A DNA stretch of 64,000 nt from Thermosulfurimonas sp. F29 (GCF_019688735.1 NZ_JAIFYA010000003.1:372001-436000), one strand, 5' to 3'; counted from the stretch's first letter, positions 7,452 to 15,437 are shown. Translations and numbers: made by a program. Notes: generated from the letters alone by a model not told the origin.

Positions 7452-8748
7452 GGATCGCTTTCTCGAGGAAGAAGCCGCGTGCCTGGCCTACGCCTACGAC
7501 GCTTCGGGGCTGATTCGGGTGCCCGAGGCGGTGGCCCTCCCGGAAAACACCGAGGAGGTCTCCCGGATCCTGACCCTGTCCTACGAGGAGGAGTTCCCGG
7601 TGACGCCCCGGGGGGCCGGCACCGCCACCACCGGAGCCCCTCTGGCCCCGGAGGGGGGGTTGGTCCTCTGCCTTTCCCGCATGAACCGGATCCTGGAGAT
7701 CAACCCCGAGGACCTGGTGGCGGTGGTGGAACCCGGAGTGGTGAACGCCCGCCTCAAAGAAGCCCTGGCCCGGAGGGGACTCTTCTATCCGCCGGATCCG
7801 GCCAGTTTCCGCTTCTCCACCATCGGGGGCAATGTGGCCACCTGCGCCGGAGGGCCCCGGGGTCTCAAGTACGGGGTCACGCGGGACTATGTGTTGGGGC
7901 TCGAGGCGGTGCTTCCGGGGGGTGAGGTTCTCTCCCTGGGCGTGAGGACCCTCAAGGGAGTGGTGGGTTACGACCTCACCCGGCTCCTCGTGGGCTCAGA
8001 GGGGACGCTGGCGGTCTTCACCCGGATTACTCTCAAGGTGCTCCCGCTTCCTCCGTCCCGGGGGACCCTCGCCGCGGGATTCACCGACGAGGAGTCGGCG
8101 CTTTCGGCCATGCAGGAGGTGCTTTCCCGCGGCGTGCTTCCCGCCGCCGCCGAATTCATGGATCGCGTCACCCTCTCGGCCACCGGTTTCCCCGAAAGGG
8201 AGGTGCACGGACTGCTTCTTTTTGAGTTCGACGGCCCGGAGGCCGCCGTAAAAGAGGATCTCGAACGCACCCGGCACCTCCTCGCCGGGAAGACCCGTTT
8301 CCTGAAGGAGGCCCGCGGAGCCGAGGCCGAAGGACTGTGGGAGATACGCCGGGGAATTTCTCCGGCCCTAAGGAAACTGGGGGCCCGGCGCTTCGCCGAC
8401 GATGTGGTGCTCCCCCGATCCAGGCTCTCGTTCTTCCTGAAGGAGGTGCGACGGCTCTCCGCGGAGACCGGTCTCACCGTGGCCTGTTTCGGCCACGCCG
8501 GCGACGGGAACCTCCATGTGAACATCCTCTTCGAGCCGGAGGCGGAACCCCGGGCCCGAACCCTGCGGGAAAAAATCCTCTCCCTGGTGCTCGAACTCTC
8601 GGGAACCCTCTCCGGCGAACACGGCGTGGGCCTCACCAAGAAGGCCTATCTCCCCGCCGAAGTCCCCCCCGCAGGACTCTCCCTCATGCGAGAGCTGAAA
8701 CGACTCTTCGACCCTAAAGGCCTCCTCAATCCGGAAAAAGTCCTCTAG
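7399..8748 (+). CDS. glcD: FAD-linked oxidase, glycolate oxidase GlcD / D-lactate dehydrogenase type
   Basis: This flavoenzyme oxidises a 2-hydroxy acid such as glycolate or D-lactate. It has the PCMH-type FAD-binding domain (VTPRGAGTATTGAPLAPEGG, the pyrophosphate loop; NVATCAGGPRGLKYG; VVGYDLTRLLVGSEGTLAV) and the C-terminal FAD-oxidase domain ending in CFGHAGDGNLHVN, LSGEHGVGLTKK and FDPKGLLNPEK. About 449 residues is normal. There is no ATG near the start; TTG at 7399, preceded by GAGGAG, is preferred, with another TTG at 7381. It overlaps dnaA by about 50 nt in another frame. No glcE or glcF subunit follows, so the electron acceptor is not evident. Confidence 0.88.
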   Translation: MKRRLSRAARRALRRLLRDRFLEEEAACLAYAYDASGLIRVPEAVALPENTEEVSRILTLSYEEEFPVTPRGAGTATTGAPLAPEGGLVLCLSRMNRILEINPEDLVAVVEPGVVNARLKEALARRGLFYPPDPASFRFSTIGGNVATCAGGPRGLKYGVTRDYVLGLEAVLPGGEVLSLGVRTLKGVVGYDLTRLLVGSEGTLAVFTRITLKVLPLPPSRGTLAAGFTDEESALSAMQEVLSRGVLPAAAEFMDRVTLSATGFPEREVHGLLLFEFDGPEAAVKEDLERTRHLLAGKTRFLKEARGAEAEGLWEIRRGISPALRKLGARRFADDVVLPRSRLSFFLKEVRRLSAETGLTVACFGHAGDGNLHVNILFEPEAEPRARTLREKILSLVLELSGTLSGEHGVGLTKKAYLPAEVPPAGLSLMRELKRLFDPKGLLNPEKVL

Positions 8749-8751
8749 TTT

Positions 8752-8781
8752 TTGTCACTTTTCCCTTTTTTCGCCCATAAT
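8752..8781 (+). promoter_or_regulatory. predicted promoter before a decayed small gene
   Basis: TTGTCA and CATAAT are separated by 18 bp directly after the glcD stop. The predicted start of transcription falls on or next to the ATG at 8788. Confidence 0.35.
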
Positions 8782-8787
8782 TTAGGT

Positions 8788-8895
8788 ATGGCCCAAACAC
8801 AGGAGGATTTTCCGGGGGAGAGAAGGCCCCTTCTTCCGCACCCTGCGGATACCGGCGGTGTCAGGCCTGCTGCGAGGGGCATCCCTTTTCCCTGA
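8788..8895 (+). pseudogene. possible remnant of a cysteine-cluster (YkgJ-like) protein
   Basis: An ATG with a promoter-like sequence opens a 35-codon frame that ends at a TGA. In another frame of the same stretch (8844-8882) lies a cysteine cluster, CGYRRCQACCEGH, of the CX4CX2CC kind seen in YkgJ-type zinc/iron-chelating proteins. The frame holding the cluster has no start of its own and runs downstream into sequence without recognisable protein character. I read this as a gene inactivated by frameshift and truncation; chance cysteine codons are a real alternative. Confidence 0.25.
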
Positions 8896-9146
8896 TTTTG
8901 GGTCTCAGGAGGGGACCACCGGTTGCGGGGTGGAGCGGGCCGAGAACCTCGACCTCTAGGCCGAAAAGCTTTTCCCTGTGCGAAAATGGGCTGAAACGCC
9001 CCAATGGCCAAGTAGCGTGGACTGATCCGGAGCCCGGTAGGATAGCCCCCGTCAGTTTTCCCGAAAAAGCGAGCTATAAATCTCAGATTTCTAGTAATTT
9101 ACGGACAACAAAATTGCTTGAGGATACCAAAATTTCGGGTTTTATC
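8896..9146. other. intergenic stretch without recognisable gene
   Basis: About 250 bp between the decayed gene and the tRNA promoter. It becomes AT-rich after 9060. I see no ribosome-binding site with a credible coding frame and no match to SRP RNA, RNase P RNA, tmRNA or 6S RNA core motifs. Confidence 0.5.
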
Positions 9147-9175
9147 TTGACAACCCACGGTAATGTGGATATAGG
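9147..9175 (+). promoter_or_regulatory. tRNA-Pro promoter
   Basis: TTGACA and TATAGG are separated by exactly 17 bp. The predicted start near 9182 would give a very short 5' leader before the tRNA, as expected for a stable-RNA gene. Confidence 0.7.
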
Positions 9176-9188
9176 TTTGGCGGAGGTT

Positions 9189-9265
9189 CGGGACGTAGCG
9201 CAGCCTGGCAGCGCACCCGCTTGGGGTGTGGGGGGTCGGCGGTTCAAATCCGCCCGTCCCGACCA
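9189..9265 (+). tRNA. tRNA-Pro (anticodon GGG)
   Basis: A complete 77-nt cloverleaf can be folded: acceptor CGGGACG/CGTCCCG (7 bp), D stem GCGC/GCGC, anticodon stem CCCGC/GTGGG with one G-U pair, anticodon loop TTGGGGT reading GGG at positions 34-36, T stem GGCGG/CCGCC with TTCAAAT loop, discriminator A, and an encoded CCA end. A T5 run follows directly but without a GC-rich hairpin, so read-through into the speD-like gene 55 nt downstream is possible. Confidence 0.97.
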
Positions 9266-9290
9266 TTTTTATTTGTAAAAACTCACAAAA

Positions 9291-9306
9291 CCAGGCCCTG
9301 GCCTGG
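9291..9306 (+). repeat. short inverted repeat before the speD-like gene
   Basis: CCAGGCC-CT-GGCCTGG lies between the tRNA and the GGGGGGAGG ribosome-binding site of the speD-like gene. It could fold as a small hairpin in a tRNA-speD transcript. No T run follows, so it is not a terminator for the plus strand. Confidence 0.4.
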
Positions 9307-9319
9307 GGGGAGGTGTGCG

Positions 9320-9751
9320 ATGAGGGCGACCCCGGTGTGCCAGATTGACCGGCTGGATGTCATTCCCGCCCAGGGGGGCAGGAAAGAGAGTAGTTTTCCG
9401 GTAACCACGCATCTTCTGGTGGAGATGTGGCAGGCGCCCTTTCAGGTGCTGGCCCGGGCCGACGAGGTGGAAAGGGCCCTGCGCTTTTCCGGAAACGGAC
9501 GCGGAGAAAGGGGCGACATCGTTTCCTACCAGTTTCAGCCCTACGGGGTCTCGGCCAAGGCCACCTTCGGGGATGCCCACATCTTTATCCACACCTGGCC
9601 GGAAAACGGCTACGCCGCGGTGGACATCTTCGCCGCCACGGAGGAAGGGGCTTACGCCATCCTGGATCGCATGCAGAAGGCCTTCCGCCCCAGTTATGTC
9701 CATGTGGTAGAGGTCAAGAGGGGCAATCTCTTTTCCGAGGGGGAGACTTGA
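9320..9751 (+). CDS. AdoMet decarboxylase (SpeD)-like protein lacking the pyruvoyl serine
   Basis: The 143-residue protein aligns with class I bacterial AdoMet decarboxylase through PYGVS and IHTWPENGYAAVDIF. Against the Thermotoga maritima enzyme, Ser55 and His68 are kept (Ser78, His91), but the self-cleaving Ser63, which becomes the pyruvoyl group, is Ala86 (sequence FGDAH where ESH is usual), and catalytic Cys83 is Ala106. The codon for Ala86 is plainly GCC. Without that serine the proenzyme cannot be processed in the known way, so it is probably inactive as a decarboxylase, perhaps a regulatory partner like the trypanosome AdoMetDC prozyme. ATG follows GGGGGGAGG. It overlaps speE by 4 nt. 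It also has about 25 extra N-terminal residues. Confidence 0.85.
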   Translation: MRATPVCQIDRLDVIPAQGGRKESSFPVTTHLLVEMWQAPFQVLARADEVERALRFSGNGRGERGDIVSYQFQPYGVSAKATFGDAHIFIHTWPENGYAAVDIFAATEEGAYAILDRMQKAFRPSYVHVVEVKRGNLFSEGET

Positions 9752-10578
9752 CTCGCTACTGGTGGCGCGAATCCCTGGGCCGGGATTACGGCCACGCCTA
9801 TCGGGTGGGCCTGATTTACGAGGAACGCACCCCGGCCGGCCAGCACCTCCAGGTCTTCCACAATCCCTTCTGGGGGCGATTCGTCGTCCTGGACGGGATC
9901 GTGCAATTCACCGAGCGGGACGAGTTCGTTTATCACGAGACCATCGTTTACACGCCGGCCGCCGCCCTCGCCGGGGCTCCGGAAACGATCCTGATCGTCG
10001 GAGGGGGGGACGGCGGGGTTCTGCGTGAGGTTCAGAAACTCGAGGGAGTGAAGCGCATCCTCCAGGCCGAGCTGGATCTTTCCGTGTTCGAGGTGTGTCA
10101 GAAGTACCTCCGGGATCTCTCCGGGGATTACGAGGATCCCCGGGTGGAATTCATGGTGCGGGACGGGCTAGCCGCGGTTTCCGAACTCCCCGGGGAGAGT
10201 TTCGATCTGGTCATCGTGGATTGCACCGATCCGGTGGGCCCGGCTCGGACCCTTTACACCGAGGAATTCTACCGGGGGGTGCTGCGGATCCTCAAGCCCG
10301 AGGGGCTTTTCATTCAGCAGGCCAGTCTTCCGGGCTTCTTTCCGGACATTCTCCGCCGGGCCTGGCGGCTTGCCTCCGGGGTCTTTCCGCGCCTTGCGGT
10401 GCTGCGGGCCATGGTGCCCTGCTACGGTGACGAGATCGCTTTTCTGATGGGGGGACGCTCCCCGGAACTCGACTTCGAACCCAAACGCCGCTTCGTGGGG
10501 CGTCACTACAGTCCGGAGATGCACCGGGCCTCCTTTGCCCTTCCCGAGTGGTGGCGCCGGGAGATCCTGTATCTCTAA
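9748..10578 (+). CDS. speE: spermidine synthase / aminopropyltransferase
   Basis: It transfers the aminopropyl group of decarboxylated AdoMet to putrescine or a related amine. The N-terminal beta domain has GRFVVLDGIVQFTERDEFVYHE, and the Rossmann core has GGGDGGVLREV (dcAdoMet loop), AELD where EID is usual, VRDG and VDCTDPVGPA (gatekeeping loop). Its 276 residues match the family. The start is TTG, whose last bases overlap the speD-like stop (TTGA), which indicates translational coupling. It converges on sbcC with a 4-bp overlap. With bpsA at 1158 it gives a route to branched polyamines. Substrate (putrescine versus agmatine) cannot be fixed from motifs. Confidence 0.92.
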   Translation: MTRYWWRESLGRDYGHAYRVGLIYEERTPAGQHLQVFHNPFWGRFVVLDGIVQFTERDEFVYHETIVYTPAAALAGAPETILIVGGGDGGVLREVQKLEGVKRILQAELDLSVFEVCQKYLRDLSGDYEDPRVEFMVRDGLAAVSELPGESFDLVIVDCTDPVGPARTLYTEEFYRGVLRILKPEGLFIQQASLPGFFPDILRRAWRLASGVFPRLAVLRAMVPCYGDEIAFLMGGRSPELDFEPKRRFVGRHYSPEMHRASFALPEWWRREILYL

Positions 10579-13574
10579 ATCCTCACCCGGATCGTGCTCC
10601 CCTCCTTGCCCGGGATCACCTCCAGCACCGCCGGAAGGCGTTCCTTCAGTTCCCGCACATGGGAGATGATCCCCACCAGGCGCCCTCCGGCCCTGAGCCC
10701 GGAAAGAAGCGAAAGGGCCATTTCCAGGGCTTCGGGATCCAGATTGCCGAAGCCTTCGTCAATGAAAAGACACTCCAGGGGTCTTCCCCCGGCCATCTCC
10801 TGAACCACCTCCGAAAGGGAGAGGGATAACGCGAGGGCCGCCAGAAAGGACTCCCCTCCGGAAAGGGTGGAGACCGGGCGTACCCCTCCGCTCCAGGAGT
10901 CGAATACGGCGAGATCGAGCCCCCCTATCCGTCTTCGATCCCGGATCTCGGCCTCCCGCAGGAGGTGGTAACGCCCCGCGGTAAGCTCCCCCAGCCTGTC
11001 CGAGGCCCGCTCGAGCACCCTCTCAAAAAAGGCGGCCACCACGAAACGGTGAAAGGAAAGCCGTTTGTCGTTGTCTCCGCTCATCCGGCGGGCAAGCGCA
11101 CTTACCACCCGGAGGCGTTTTTCCGCCCCGGCCAGCTCCTCCTCCACCGCCTCCAGATCCCGGAGCAACCCCTTCAGGTATTCCACTCTCTCCGAGAGCC
11201 TTCCCTCCTCCCGGTGCAGGCGCTCCTCGGCTTCGCGCAGGGCCAGGTGTTTCTCCCGAAGGGTCTCCAGGTCCGGCGGGCTCTTTCCGGTCAGTTCCCG
11301 CTCCAGATCCCGGAGACGCTTCCTCAGGGCCTCTCTTTCCGTCTCAAAGGCCCGCAGGACGGCCTCCAGTTCCCCCCGCCGGGCTCTCTTTTCCAGGAGC
11401 CCCTCGAACTCCTTTCGGTCAAGCCCCGTGGCCCGCAGGCCGGCCCGAAATTCCTCCTCGGCCCGCGTCCTCTTTTCCTCCGTTTCGGAGAGTTCCTCCG
11501 CCAGCCTTTTCAGCACCGCCTCAAGGGCCGCCCGCCGGGATCGTAAGGTCTCCACCTTCTCCCCGAGGAGGCGTTTTTCCTCCTGCCAGGCGGAAAGACG
11601 CCTTTCCCCCTCCCGCAGTTGTCTCGCCAGCGACGCGGAGTCCACCGGCGAGGGGATTCCCCTTCGCAGGGCCTCGAGTCGGGCGGCAATCCTTTCCACC
11701 CGGGAGGCCCTCTGCCGGAGCGCTTCCTCCAGCCGCTCGCGTTCCTCCTCCAGGCGAAGCCTCTCGGCCCGCAGAGTCTCCAGGCTCCGCGAAAGCTCGC
11801 CGGCCTCCCTGCGAGCCCTCCGGCAGACCTCAAGGTCCTTCCGCAGCCGAAGCAGTTCCGCCCGGAGCTCGTCCGCCGGGGCCCTTTCGGAAAGACGATC
11901 CAGGAGAGCCGCCATCTCCCGCTCCAGGCCCTCCCTTCTTCCCTTAAGGAGGGCCCGGGTCTTCTCCTTTTCCGCAAGTTTCTCCCTCAACTCCTTCACC
12001 TCCCGCTCGAGCTCCCGCAGATCCCCTTCCCGCGGAACCTCCCCGGGGGGCTCCGCCGGAAAGGGATGTTCCGTGGAACCGCAGACCGGGCAGGGTTTTC
12101 CCGGTTCGAGCTCCCGGGCTATCTCCCAGATTCTGTGCCGGGAAAGAACTTCCCGCATCTCCTCAAGCTTTTCCTCTTTAAGGGCAAGAAGCTCCGTAAG
12201 GCGAGCCATTTCCTCCTCGAGCCGGCCCTCCTCCCCTTCCAGCCGGTTTTTCTCCCCGGCCAGGACCTCAAGGCGGGCCATTCTTTCCAGGGTCTCCTCC
12301 AGCTGACGCACCCTCGCGAGGCAATCGGGCTCCTGCGCGGAAAGGGAGAGTCGGCGGGAAAGCTCGTCCTCCATCCCGCGTATGCGCTCCTGAAGCCCCC
12401 GGAGCCTCCCGAGGCAGGTCTCCAGGGCCCCGGAGACCTCCCGCAACTCTCTCTCCGCTCCGGCTCTCTCCTTTTCCAGCGTTTCCAGCTCCTGCACCAC
12501 CTCCAGAAGGTCCCTCAGCCGGTGCAGTTCCTCCCGCAGGGCCTCGATCTCGTCCTCCCGGCCGGTCACCTCCTCGAGCCGGCGGGCCGCCCTTTCGAGC
12601 TCCTCCTCCAGGCGCCTCAGCTCCAGGGAGAGACGCTCTCTCTCCCTACTTTTCCGACGCCATTCCTCCTCGAGCTCGTTCACCCTGCGGTAAAGGGGCA
12701 GGAGCTTCTCCACCTCGTTCAGGGCCTCGATCTCCTTTTTCAGGGCCTCCATTTCCGGTGTCCGTCTTTCGAGTTCCCGGAGCCTGAGGGCGATCTCCCG
12801 CCTCTCCTCGAAGATCCTGGCCACCCGCTGGGCCTCCTCGAGAGTCCTCTCCAGGGCCTCCCGACGCCTCCGGGTCTCCCGGAGTTCCCTCCGGACACGC
12901 TCCAGGGTTTCGGTTTCGGTCCGGAGGTGCTCGCGGAGGGCCTCTCTTTCCTCGAACCCCGAGGAGGTCAGAAGGGCCTTCCGGCGTTCCTCCAGGTTTG
13001 ACCATCTCTGTCGGGCTTCGGCCTCCATGGTCTTGAGGATCTCCTCCAGGGCGGCAAAACGCTCGGTCTGGAACACGGTCCGGAGGAGTCTTTCCCGTTC
13101 CTCGCCCCGGGCCAGCAGCAACTCCCGGAATTTCCCCTGCGGTATGAGGAGAACGCGTCGGAACTCCCGGGCCGAAAACCCGAGAAGCTCCCGCACCCGG
13201 GCGGTGACCTCGCTGGTCTTCTGGGTGGAAAGCCGTCCCTCCTCCCAGAGGGCGGCCTCTTTCTGAAGGCCCCGGGGGGTTTCCCGGAAGACTCTCACCA
13301 CCCGGTGTCGTCTCCCCCGCACGCCGAATTCGAACTCCACCGTGGTCGGAAGGGATCGGGGGGCCCGGATGTTGCGGAGATCCCGATCCCGTTTTTCCTC
13401 CAGGCTGGCCTCGCCGTACAGGGCAAAGGTGATGGCGTCAAACAGGGTGCTTTTCCCGGCCCCGGTGGGTCCGGAGATGAGAAAGAGCCCGAATCTATCA
13501 AAGACCCGGAAGTCCACCTCGACGGGGTTCAGGTAGGGACCGAAGGCCTGCAGGCGAAGTCGCAGGGGGCGCAT
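10575..13574 (-). CDS. sbcC: exonuclease SbcC, ATPase subunit
   Basis: SbcC is the SMC-like subunit of the SbcCD (Mre11-Rad50 type) nuclease that opens hairpins and blocked DNA ends. The 999-residue protein begins with an ABC half carrying Walker A GPTGAGKST, then long coiled-coil arms rich in Glu/Arg/Leu with a zinc hook KPCPVCGSTEHP near residue 497, and ends with signature STLSGGESF and Walker B CLFIDEGFGNLD. All catalytic motifs are intact. It lies alone, separated by about 16 kb from sbcD; the two are usually adjacent in one operon. Its ATG follows GGGGCG. Confidence 0.96.
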   Translation of the reverse strand: MRPLRLRLQAFGPYLNPVEVDFRVFDRFGLFLISGPTGAGKSTLFDAITFALYGEASLEEKRDRDLRNIRAPRSLPTTVEFEFGVRGRRHRVVRVFRETPRGLQKEAALWEEGRLSTQKTSEVTARVRELLGFSAREFRRVLLIPQGKFRELLLARGEERERLLRTVFQTERFAALEEILKTMEAEARQRWSNLEERRKALLTSSGFEEREALREHLRTETETLERVRRELRETRRRREALERTLEEAQRVARIFEERREIALRLRELERRTPEMEALKKEIEALNEVEKLLPLYRRVNELEEEWRRKSRERERLSLELRRLEEELERAARRLEEVTGREDEIEALREELHRLRDLLEVVQELETLEKERAGAERELREVSGALETCLGRLRGLQERIRGMEDELSRRLSLSAQEPDCLARVRQLEETLERMARLEVLAGEKNRLEGEEGRLEEEMARLTELLALKEEKLEEMREVLSRHRIWEIARELEPGKPCPVCGSTEHPFPAEPPGEVPREGDLRELEREVKELREKLAEKEKTRALLKGRREGLEREMAALLDRLSERAPADELRAELLRLRKDLEVCRRARREAGELSRSLETLRAERLRLEEERERLEEALRQRASRVERIAARLEALRRGIPSPVDSASLARQLREGERRLSAWQEEKRLLGEKVETLRSRRAALEAVLKRLAEELSETEEKRTRAEEEFRAGLRATGLDRKEFEGLLEKRARRGELEAVLRAFETEREALRKRLRDLERELTGKSPPDLETLREKHLALREAEERLHREEGRLSERVEYLKGLLRDLEAVEEELAGAEKRLRVVSALARRMSGDNDKRLSFHRFVVAAFFERVLERASDRLGELTAGRYHLLREAEIRDRRRIGGLDLAVFDSWSGGVRPVSTLSGGESFLAALALSLSLSEVVQEMAGGRPLECLFIDEGFGNLDPEALEMALSLLSGLRAGGRLVGIISHVRELKERLPAVLEVIPGKEGSTIRVRI

Positions 13575-13590
13575 CGCCCCTTCATGATAA

Positions 13591-13624
13591 ACCCCCGGAG
13601 ACCCCGAGGGAAGCCTCCGGGGGT
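13591..13624 (-). terminator. terminator after the cytochrome c peroxidase gene
   Basis: A 10-bp perfect stem (ACCCCCGGAG with CTCCGGGGGT) with a 14-nt loop lies 17 bp past the peroxidase stop and just before sbcC. Only a weak T tract (TTTATCAT) follows on the minus strand. Confidence 0.55.
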
Positions 13625-13640
13625 GACGGGGCCCAGGCTC

Positions 13641-14711
13641 TTACTTAACCTTGCCCAGGATGGGTTTCGGGGTCCGGTCGGTGCTCGGCGGAAGGATGGG
13701 CAGGGTGATTTCGGGCTGCTTTCCGGTGAGACTCCTCAGAAAAGCGGTGATCTTCTTCACCTCCGCGGGGGAGAGCTCCGCGCCGAGCTGGGCCGTGCCC
13801 ATTATGGCCACGGCGTCCTCAAGGCGCCACACCTTTCCGGAGTGAAAGTAGGGGTAGGTAAGGGCCACATTACGCAGGGAGGGCACCTTGAAGACATACT
13901 CGTCCGAGGCGGTCTTGGTCACCGCGAAGCGGCCCTTGTCTCCCGGGGGAAGGATGTCCGCTCCGGGACGCTCCACCACCCCGAAGGGGGCGTACATGCC
14001 ACCGCCCACATTCACCCCGTTGTGACAGTTGGCGCAGCCCTTTTCCATGAAAAGACGCAGGCCTTCTTTTTCCTCCGGGTTGAGGGCGGAGAGGTCCCCC
14101 TTAAGAAACCGGTCGAAGGGGGCATCGGGGGTGAGAAGGGTGGCCTCGAAGGCCTCGATGGCCTTGGCCACATTGTCGAAGGTCACGGGGTCCTTCTCAC
14201 CGGGGAAGGCCCGGCGAAACATCTCCACATACTCGGGGATGGACTTGAGGGTGGCCACCACCCGTTCCGGGGTGTTGCTCATCTCCACCGAGGCCTGCAC
14301 CGGCCCCTTGGCCTGTTCCTCGAGATCCCTGGCCCGTCCGTCCCAGAACTGGGCGGTGTTGAAGACGGCGTTCAGTACCGTGGGGGCGTTTCGGGGACCC
14401 CGCTGCCACATGTGTCCGGTGGAGGTCTCCTGGATGTCCACCCCAGCCAGGGAGAGATTGTGGCAGGTGTTGCAGCTTATGAGGTGCGAGGCGGAAAGGC
14501 GGGGATCGAAGTAGAGCATCTTCCCGAGCTCGATCTTGGCGGGGGTAAGGGGATTGTTCCGCAAAGCCGGGGGTTTGTCCGGAAGAGGCTTGAAGTACTG
14601 CCGGGCCTCCGCGAGAAGCTCCTGATCCCCGGCCCGCGCTCCCGAAAACCCCAGTCCCAATACCACCAGTAAAAGTCCAATTACACTTAGAAACCTGTAC
14701 ATCTTCCCCAT
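13641..14711 (-). CDS. di-haem cytochrome c peroxidase (CcpA/MauG family)
   Basis: This periplasmic enzyme reduces hydrogen peroxide to water with electrons from c-type cytochromes. A Sec signal (hydrophobic core then SGARA) is followed by two class I haem-binding motifs, CNTCH and CANCH, with the family segments NAPTVLNAVFNTAQFWDGRA and VPSLRNVALTYPYFHSG, the latter before a methionine. The length of 356 residues is standard. ATG at 14711 is preferred because AAGGAGG lies 6 nt upstream; the ATG 6 nt earlier sits on the SD itself. It lies downstream of the peroxiredoxin gene on the same strand, giving a two-compartment peroxide defence. Confidence 0.93.
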   Translation of the reverse strand: MGKMYRFLSVIGLLLVVLGLGFSGARAGDQELLAEARQYFKPLPDKPPALRNNPLTPAKIELGKMLYFDPRLSASHLISCNTCHNLSLAGVDIQETSTGHMWQRGPRNAPTVLNAVFNTAQFWDGRARDLEEQAKGPVQASVEMSNTPERVVATLKSIPEYVEMFRRAFPGEKDPVTFDNVAKAIEAFEATLLTPDAPFDRFLKGDLSALNPEEKEGLRLFMEKGCANCHNGVNVGGGMYAPFGVVERPGADILPPGDKGRFAVTKTASDEYVFKVPSLRNVALTYPYFHSGKVWRLEDAVAIMGTAQLGAELSPAEVKKITAFLRSLTGKQPEITLPILPPSTDRTPKPILGKVK

Positions 14712-14741
14712 AACCATCCTCCTTCTTAGATTTTAAAGGAA

Positions 14742-14758
14742 GGGGGCCTTCGGCCCCC
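14742..14758 (-). terminator. GC-rich hairpin between peroxiredoxin and peroxidase genes
   Basis: GGGGGCC-N3-GGCCCCC forms a 7-bp perfect stem 7 bp past the peroxiredoxin stop. On the minus strand it is followed by TTCCTTTAAAA, which suits a partial intrinsic terminator or mRNA-stabilising hairpin that sets relative expression of the two genes. Confidence 0.5.
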
Positions 14759-14764
14759 GGGGTT

Positions 14765-15373
14765 TTAATCCACCAGTTCGGCCTTCCAGGTCTCGTAAAC
14801 CTTCCCGGCCAGCTCCGCTCCGGGCTTGAGGGTGGGCTTTCCGGGCTCCCAGTGAGCCGGACAGACCTCGGCCCCGCCGGTCTCCCGCACATGCTGGAAG
14901 GCGCGAATGCGCCGGATGAGCTCGTCCACATTCCGCCCCACCGGAGCGTTGAGGATGTCCATGAACTGGATCACGCCGTCGGGATCGATGAGGAAGGTGC
15001 CCCGCAGGTTGAGCCCCTGCTTCTCGTCGTAAACCCCGTAGAGCTGCCCGATCTTTCCGGCGGGATCGGAAACCAGCGGGAAGGGCACCCCGCCCTCCAC
15101 CATCTTGGAGAGTTCGGTTTCCTGCCAGACCTTGTGTACAAAAGGCGTGTCGATGCTAATCCCCAGCACCTCCACGCCCATGTCCTGAAGGTCTTTGTAC
15201 TTCTTGGCGATGGCCACCAGCTCCGTGGGACACACGAAGGTGAAGTCCGCCGGATAGAAGACCAGCAGGACCCACTTGCCCTTGCAATCCGAAAGCTTAA
15301 GGGTTTTGATGGTTCCGTCCGCATAGGCCTGAGCCTCAAAATCCGGCGCCATCAGTCCCGGTCTAATGCACAT
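14765..15373 (-). CDS. 2-Cys peroxiredoxin (AhpC/Prx1 type)
   Basis: This cytoplasmic thiol peroxidase removes hydrogen peroxide and organic peroxides. The peroxidatic cysteine is Cys48 in PADFTFVCPTE, and the resolving cysteine is Cys171 in EVCPAHW, so it is a typical 2-Cys enzyme. The length is 202 residues with no signal. The ATG follows AAAAGGAGGTGTAATT, a strong ribosome-binding site. A good promoter lies just upstream. No dedicated reductase (ahpF) is next to it, so a thioredoxin or NADH-dependent system elsewhere must recycle it. Confidence 0.95.
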   Translation of the reverse strand: MCIRPGLMAPDFEAQAYADGTIKTLKLSDCKGKWVLLVFYPADFTFVCPTELVAIAKKYKDLQDMGVEVLGISIDTPFVHKVWQETELSKMVEGGVPFPLVSDPAGKIGQLYGVYDEKQGLNLRGTFLIDPDGVIQFMDILNAPVGRNVDELIRRIRAFQHVRETGGAEVCPAHWEPGKPTLKPGAELAGKVYETWKAELVD

Positions 15374-15408
15374 AATTACACCTCCTTTTATAGATTTGTT
15401 TGCTTTTT

Positions 15409-15437
15409 TACTTAGAACAATTTTTAGAAAAAGTCAA
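15409..15437 (-). promoter_or_regulatory. predicted peroxiredoxin promoter with a direct repeat in the spacer
   Basis: On the minus strand TTGACT and TAAGTA are separated by 17 bp. TTCTAA occurs twice, 12 bp apart, within and next to the spacer, on one face of the helix. This would suit a regulator bound over the promoter, but it is not a recognisable PerR or OxyR site. Confidence 0.5.
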
